This document shows positions 58,591 to 64,000 of a stretch of DNA of 64,000 bases, piece after piece (position 1 is the stretch's first letter; the number at the start of each line of letters is the position of its first letter). The notes under the pieces were generated by a model. The model did no database searches. It was not told the DNA's origin and saw only the letters and a list, made by a program, of their open reading frames with translations. The stretch lies in the NCBI GenBank assembly GCA_012295275.1, contig CM022677.1, forward strand, positions 6,771,690 through 6,835,689, read 5' to 3'. The translations under genes and the position numbers were made by a program. The DNA is from Chrysomallon squamiferum (taxonomy: Eukaryota; Mollusca; Gastropoda; Neomphalida; Peltospiridae).

Positions 58591-59215
58591 GTAAATATTT
58601 GTATTTTTCCGGTGCAGAACTCACCCACGAAGAATTTGTTGTCCTCACATCAGACATACAAAGGACTGGACAGAAGTCATCCTGGTCAGTGAGGATGTCA
58701 CGTGTAATGTTACCATCTCATGACAACTGAACAATACAATTTCTATCATAATCACAAACAAAAATATTTCCCTCCCTGTCACATGTAACATCTCTCAATC
58801 CTCTCAGTATGAATCACATGACTCCCATTTGACGTCACCTGATGATGTCGCACAAAACACTTTGTTTACATTTTCTCTCTGACAAACAACAACAACAACA
58901 TGATTCAGCGAGACTGTTTGGTTCAGAGGAAGTTTTGTATCTTTTTTTCAGTGATTTTCTTTCTAAACAAAAACATTTACACATTCATTGCTATAATCAC
59001 TAACAACAATTTTACTTTTGTCTGCACCCGACACCAGCATGGAAACAAAATAAGAATGATTTTTATCTCAATGTTATTGTAAGTGTGGTTTATGTAGTCC
59101 TGCAGACATTTGATACAGAAAACGTGTCCTCAATACAGAACTCCCAGCTTGTCAAAAATTTCCATACAAAGACAACACAAAAGAATATCATCAGAATCTG
59201 AAGCTGTGGCCATAT
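58590..59215 (-). pseudogene. Second RING-NHL copy, collapsed
   Basis: The minus strand starts MATASDSDDILLCCLCMEIF with a damaged RING (CCLC, GHVFCIKCLQ), has no coiled coil, and then goes to GADKSKIVVSD, CATSSGDV, DVTCDREGNIFVCDY, NCIVQLS and NITRDILTDQD. Compared with 29,770-28,202, most of the coiled coil, the 72-bp repeat and about 100 residues of the beta-propeller are deleted, and stops are present. It also lacks the 67-bp minisatellite downstream. A duplicate of the same ancestral gene. Confidence 0.85.
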
Positions 59216-59218
59216 CTG

Positions 59219-59353
59219 TTAATAATAAAAATAAAAACAATAACAACAACAACAACAGCAACAACAGCAAGGACATGGAAGAATCAGAGAAGATAAAAAA
59301 GATAAAAAAGAAAATACAGAGAAAGGAAGATGTAAGATAGTAAAAAAAAAAGA

Positions 59354-59427
<74 letters not shown>

Positions 59428-59430
59428 CAA
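59219..59430. repeat. AAT/AAC microsatellite upstream of the second RING-NHL copy
   Basis: AAC and AAT triplets, a GATAAAAAAG tract and then over 70 bases of pure AAT. The minus-strand frames are poly-Tyr, poly-Ile or poly-Leu according to phase and are not genes. Confidence 0.95.
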
Positions 59431-59770
59431 CGACCAAAAAAAAGCCAACACAATGCCATCCTTAATTAAGTACATCAGTGACAACAAAGATATGAATACA
59501 TTCTTAAGAGCTCTTAATTCAGCAACAAATAATTTACATTATTTTTTCTTACAAAATATCTGAATTAACTGTCTTTTTCATCAGTGAATATCTGACTAGG
59601 GCTAATAAAAAAAAAAATAAAAATGCAAGTAATGAGATAGCAGTTAACATTAGCTTCTGACAAAAATATTACATTCTGATTATTTTTTCCCTTAATTTTT
59701 ATACAAATATCATTATTATCTTTAAAGAGGTGACACATGTGAATGGAAAAAGAAAAGAGTGTTAACTTAC

Positions 59771-59868
59771 TTGGTCTCTTCAAGTTCTGTTTGATATTTT
59801 CTGTGTGATTGTTTAATGTTCCCAACATGAGCAACCATTACCTCCATTGTACAACTGAGTCTCATCTC
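59771..59868 (-). CDS. IRAG/LRMP-family exon (EVMVAHV motif)
   Basis: IRAG1/IRAG2 (MRVI1/LRMP) proteins are ER-anchored partners of the IP3 receptor. This exon has a TTTTTGTAG acceptor, a GTAAGT donor, and is open as EMRLSCTMEVMVAHVGNIKQ and then SHRKYQTELEETK. Vertebrate members have VSKAVEVMIQHVENLK..Y..EHAELEELK at the matching place in the conserved coiled coil. No lesion is seen. Confidence 0.7.
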
Positions 59869-60313
59869 CTACAAAAACACAAAAAATTATATTTGAACTG
59901 ACTTTTACTTGTAGAATTCTCTGGTTATTAATTATTGCTCCTTTTATAAATAAATAAATAAAATAAATAAAAAATAAAAAAATAAATAAATAAACTAAAG
60001 TAAAAAGAATCTTAAAATCAGAGTGTGATCTGATATTATTTTTATAATTGCTGTGTCATTTCATGACAGGTGTCTTTATAACTGAATAAATAATTATTCC
60101 TTGATCATTCTTTCAATAAATGATTTGTAGACAAAGCATCATTGTACAATAATTGCTATTCATTTTCAGTGGGTGATTTTACAAAAACAAATATATTATA
60201 TTTTTCTATAATGTTGCTTAATTCAGTAAAAGAAAAACTATTTTGCATAGAATTTTGTGAAAGACTGAAGAAATATTAAAATTTGAAATAAAATGAATAT
60301 TGTATTTAAATAC

Positions 60314-60443
60314 CTGCTGTACAGCACCAAATACATCAACTCTCCTGGAGACTTGGCTGCTGTTTGTTCCAAAATGTCAATCCCAGTTTGTATTTATCAA
60401 CAATTTCTTGACTATTTTTATCCTTAACAAACTGATTTAATTT
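60314..60443 (-). CDS. IRAG/LRMP-family exon with one-base frameshift
   Basis: Acceptor TTTTCAG, donor GTATTT. Reads KLNQFVKDKNSQEIVDKYK, then IDILEQTAA in a shifted frame, then QVSRRVDVFGAVQQ. The last block corresponds to VASRAEMLGAVQQE of IRAG proteins. The exon is 130 bases; 129 would keep the phase with both neighbours, so extra bases total one. Error or pseudogene cannot be told apart. Confidence 0.65.
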
Positions 60444-60849
60444 CTGAAAATAAACAGTTTAAAGCCACAGTTTAGTACATTGGTTTCTTCAATTCCTATA
60501 AATACATGATGAAAGATCTGAATGTCATTCAGTAAATAATGACATTTCCTTGTTATAAAACAATTCAATAAATTAAGTGCATTAAATGAATCAATATAAT
60601 TATAGTAATCTAAAAATTGAAACATAATCTTTTTTAAATCTTTTGTTTTGTATTCTAATGAGATCTAATGATGCAGTTATCAATTCAAATTATTTACTGA
60701 AAGATACTCTAAAGAGATAACAAACATGTCTAAAATAAAGATGAATTTGATTCACAAAATTAAAGGTAAAGTAGAATTTTTCATTCAGAAACACATTCAA
60801 CAAAATTAATCTAGATCTGTTTTTCTTTATGAACTGATTTCACACATAC

Positions 60850-60978
60850 CTCAACATCATTCCTTAAAACATGTAGTTCTTGGTCCATGTTCTTTTCAGC
60901 AATGTCCCACGACCTTTCTTGACTCTCTTTTCTCTGCTCTTGAGTTAATTTGTCCATCTTGAAGGTCAGGAACTTAGT
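60850..60978 (-). CDS. IRAG/LRMP-family exon (FKMDKLTQEQR)
   Basis: 129 bases, phase 0 at both ends, between TTTTAACTAG and GTATGT. Reads TKFLTFKMDKLTQEQRKESQ, ERSWDIAEKNMDQELHVLR, NDVE. Vertebrate IRAG proteins have FL..SL.F..D.FTLEKR...ERSRDLAEENL.KE here. Clean exon. Confidence 0.7.
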
Positions 60979-61301
60979 CTAGTTAAAATACCAAAAATAA
61001 ACTGTAATATATAAATACATTTTTCATATATGTATGTAAAATAACAAGAAGACATTTTATTAGTTTTGACATCATTTTGTAAACAGGAAAGATAAAATCC
61101 CTGATAGACTAACCATATGCCATGATATATATAAATGACTTTTTAAACAGGAAAATATCAGGAAACTATGCTAAGTGAATAAATAACCTTTTTTCACACT
61201 GAAAGATCTCAAAGACATAAACTGTTATATCATTAATCTAAAATCACAAATGAATCACATCTTTAAGTAAAATTCTCAATATATGCAGAATAGAAATTTA
61301 C

Positions 61302-61335
61302 TTGACTTTGATTTCTTCATCTGAAGTTGGTGCAA
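61302..61335 (-). CDS. IRAG/LRMP-family short exon (PTSDEEI)
   Basis: A short exon with a TTTATTTCAG acceptor reading APTSDEEIK. PTSDEEIE directly precedes the FL..SL coiled-coil start in vertebrate IRAG1. A GTCAAG donor after EEIK joins the next exon in phase 0; a GTAAAT donor a few bases on would not keep frame, so the exact end is uncertain. Confidence 0.6.
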
Positions 61336-61339
61336 CTGA

Positions 61340-63600
61340 AATAAAAATATACAGTTGAGACAGCTGTCCTAATGGGAAAACAAATCTGGATATTGCTGAT
61401 ATTTTGCTAGTTAAGGAAAATGATGGATGCAACATGAACTGCTAACCTCAAAAGGTATTTTCCTGAACTAATTTAACTAATGTCTGCAATGACTGAAATA
61501 AGGAATCCCCAATATAAAATGTCATCATAAATAAAATGCACATACCTGCAAAAACTCCACATGATTTCAATAGACATAATTGAAAACTAGGCATGAAGAT
61601 ACCATGTCATATTACATGTACTTAATTTTTAACTTATGTATGTTTTAATCAGTTGTTTGCTCAAACTTGTACAGAGGGATTCAGTATACACAGGGCAGAC
61701 AAGATTACACATAGTCAGAAGACTCTAAACAAAACAAAACAAAATGCATTTAATACCACCTTCAAACTGAGATATTGACCAAGGTATAACCAGACTTGCT
61801 AATCATAATTGATTGTCAAAAAACCAACAATAAAGGACAATTGATTATTTCTGAGAATCACAACAATTTGTATAAATGTTTAGAACTTGTCAGAAAAAAC
61901 CTAAAAATAATTTACAGTGACACATGAAAACTATATCATAATAAAAACCAATGCTTTTCAGTTCTAATAACAAAATATTAATGTCATTCTGTGCTAGGTA
62001 TGTGAATTCAATCATTTTGATTACATATTGCATTACGTTTCTGGGACAGCATAGAATTCTAATTAATTAATACTAACATTTTGTATGAGATGATATCCAA
62101 AGTTTGTGCTGGTGGTATGATAGCTACATTTAACCAACTCTCTGGTTTCATGTATGAGTCATTGTTTCCTACTATTTAGCCAGATTTGTCTAAATAAACA
62201 AATATAGAACAAAAAGTATTAAAAAAATCTGGTATAATTTTCTAATATGATTAACTAATTTATCACAATTGTAATTTTGTTATAAACATAAGACTTTTTG
62301 ACAGCATGCTGGGCTTTACTATTAGTTAGAATCATCCAGACTATTACAAACTGTACACCATTACAATCTGATCTAAAATAATAGGATGATCCTGTAACCA
62401 GACCAAAGAACATAAACAAACATATTGTAATTACATTATTTATGTTTACTTTTCAAATAGTAAATGTCTGATAACAGTTACAGTAAGTTCAAGTTTTAAC
62501 ATGTGAAGATTCATTTTCTCAGTCATAATTTTTTTTTTTTTTTTTTTTTCCACTATACTAGGAAAATGGTAGATACAAATGAGTATATCAAAGAATGTTG
62601 TCAACCTATCAACTGAACTTAATATTAGATTTCCTGGCTTAACAACTCTGTATTTTACCTATCCCAGACTAGGAACAAAATGAAGAGAATGCTACATTAT
62701 TTGCTAGATAGAAATTTTTTATTTCCCATTTTAATTTTTATTTAACTTAACTTATTAATTTTGTTATATTATTGCTTTGTTTATTCTTGGCATTTTATTA
62801 TTTTGTTGCTGTTGGTGTTGTTGTTTATTGTTTGCTCAAAATCAGTTAGCTTGATTGTTAAATAAACAACCTAGGTTTAAAATCTGCAGATAAAATATTT
62901 TACAAATAGATTTCGGTTTATATTCTATTAAATTAAGAAAATGTGCTAAGACTGAATGAGAAAGAACACAACACAAATAGTACTAAAATCACATTTTTAA
63001 CAATAATTAGTGTGAATTAACAACCAGTATGATTAATGTAAAATCTGGAGGAGAATGGGTTGGACAGAAATAATACCTATCAGAAAAATGCAGAAATCAG
63101 AACGCCATGAAGCAGACAAAAGAAGTGCAGATGACAGTTGTGAAGATTCAGATATGTCTGCATATTCAGCTGAGATGATATGAATGGTCACAATCAGTTT
63201 TATGATATTGGGTCAGCACTACCCATGGATTTGTTTATCAATACTACAGTTAACTACATGTATATCCAGTCTATAAAAGTAGTGTTATAAACAGATGTTG
63301 GCTAATTAAGGTAAGCCAATACATCCAGTTTATTGAATCATGATAAATTTCATGTGAAATAAATATTTGCCATAAAATTCTTAACATTGGCTCTTGTGTT
63401 ATAACAGAGAGAGAAAAAAAGGTTGCTCAAATACTATTTTTTGTGCAACTAATCCATCATTTTTTTTAACATTCCTGTCACCCAAAGAGAACTTTGGTAG
63501 CATTAGGTGACTGGCCATTACAAGCCCTGCATTCATATGTACATATGTACTTAAACACATTACTATTATTTATTATTATAAAACATATCGATACCACTTA
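61340..63600. other. Putative large intron of the IRAG-like gene
   Basis: AT-rich. It includes a poly(T) run at 62,529-62,549 and the repeat fragment at 63,345-63,530. From about 61,930 it is duplicated at 1,960-3,060. The phase mismatch between its flanking exons suggests that a small exon is missed or lost here. Confidence 0.5.
63345..63530 (+). repeat. Interspersed repeat fragment (TGGCTCTTGT family), copy 3
   Basis: GTGAAATAAATATTTGCCAT, TTGGCTCTTGTGTTATAAC, GGTTGCTCAAATACTATTT, GAACTTTGGTAGCATTAGGT and GACTGGCCATTACAAGCCC. It is the longest copy on the plus strand and is used here as the reference for the other two. Confidence 0.65.
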
Positions 63601-63601
63601 C

Positions 63602-63696
63602 TTCAGAACAGTTCTCTGTTTTATTGACTTGCTCTGACTGGCTAGTAAGAGTATCAGAAGAATTTGTCATCTTCAGGTCTTTTTTGTCATAATTGC
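63602..63696 (-). CDS. IRAG-like gene upstream exon (MTNSSDTLTSQSEQ)
   Basis: 95 bases between TTTTGTAG and GTAAGT, open as NYDKKDLKMTNSSDTLTSQS and EQVNKTENCSE. Ser/Thr-rich linker with no domain. It enters in phase 2 and ends in phase 0. Assignment to the IRAG-like gene rests on strand and proximity. A frameshifted duplicate is at 3,068-3,164. Confidence 0.55.
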
Positions 63697-64000
63697 CTAC
63701 AAAACCAGAAAGAGATTTATTTTCAGCTTGCACAATTAATTTTGCAAAACAAGATTACTTATTTAGCAATTTTGGAATTAAAGCTGCATTACCCACAATA
63801 AACTCAAAATGGTTTCCAGCTTACAGTTTGTTTTATCTATATCCACCGAGTACATTTCTCTCTTTTATTTCCTCTGTCATCTTGAACTTCTACAATGATC
63901 TAGCAGACTGTTTTGGCAGGCATCCCGGCTACTAATAATTATTTATGATGAGCCTAAAACTGTGGCAGGAATATATCTCATAGAAAAACAAAAACAAATT

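Noticed and set aside
59130-59487. Poly-Tyr, poly-Ile and poly-Leu open frames
   Set aside because: Three phases of the same AAT microsatellite.
63693-63935. 80-residue plus-strand frame at the right end
   Set aside because: Overlaps the antisense of a supported exon and shows no protein family pattern.

Overview
This is an AT-rich, intron-bearing animal sequence, very dense in microsatellites (AAT/ATT, GA/CT, AC/GT, AT and degenerate GATA/GACA tracts). A RING-NHL (TRIM-type) gene, prolyl 4-hydroxylase alpha copies, MCC and IRAG homologues, a Tc1-type transposase and a non-LTR retrotransposon suggest an invertebrate, most likely a lophotrochozoan such as a mollusc; that placement is inference. 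There is no bacterial-style gene organisation and no operon.

The dominant structure is two very large imperfect inverted duplications. In palindrome 1, about 4,380-15,660 is repeated in reverse at about 16,930-22,320. In palindrome 2, about 29,900-38,305 is repeated in reverse at about 43,855-53,395. Each second arm begins exactly at the edge of a run of 200 N (16,727-16,926 and 43,655-43,854). The palindromes may therefore be real inverted duplications, or related contigs scaffolded in the wrong orientation. The arms are clearly diverged: they differ in indels, in private minisatellites and in private nonsense or frameshift lesions.

Layout. 1-4,380: tandem repeats, a duplicated copy of one IRAG-like exon, and AAAT, ACT and GA tracts. 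4,380-22,320: palindrome 1, carrying fragments of an unidentified coiled-coil gene, a large minisatellite of about 42 bp units and a truncated P4HA copy. 22,750-25,470: exons of an unidentified LRR protein. 25,470-28,240: low-complexity DNA and a minisatellite of about 67 bp units. 28,202-29,770 (minus): an intronless RING-NHL gene whose linker is an in-frame 72-bp minisatellite interrupted by one nonsense codon. 29,900-53,395: palindrome 2, with P4HA pseudogenes and N-terminal MCC exons in both arms, and C-terminal MCC exons, the unidentified exon family, a LINE fragment and a Tc1 fragment in the spacer. 53,900-57,020: LTR-element remnant, short repeats and a degenerate transposon-like protein. 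58,590-59,215 (minus): a decayed second RING-NHL copy. 59,771-63,696 (minus): exons of an IRAG/LRMP-family gene.

The recognisable genes do not form a pathway. P4HA is an ER collagen-modifying enzyme, MCC a coiled-coil scaffold, IRAG an ER protein associated with the IP3 receptor, and RING-NHL proteins are ubiquitin-ligase-type proteins. What links them here is repeated co-duplication: a cassette of minisatellite + inverted P4HA fragment + P4HA recurs at three sites. Many exons have conserved motifs and splice sites but single-base frameshifts or stops, so most copies are pseudogenes or the sequence has residual indel errors; the sequence alone cannot separate these.
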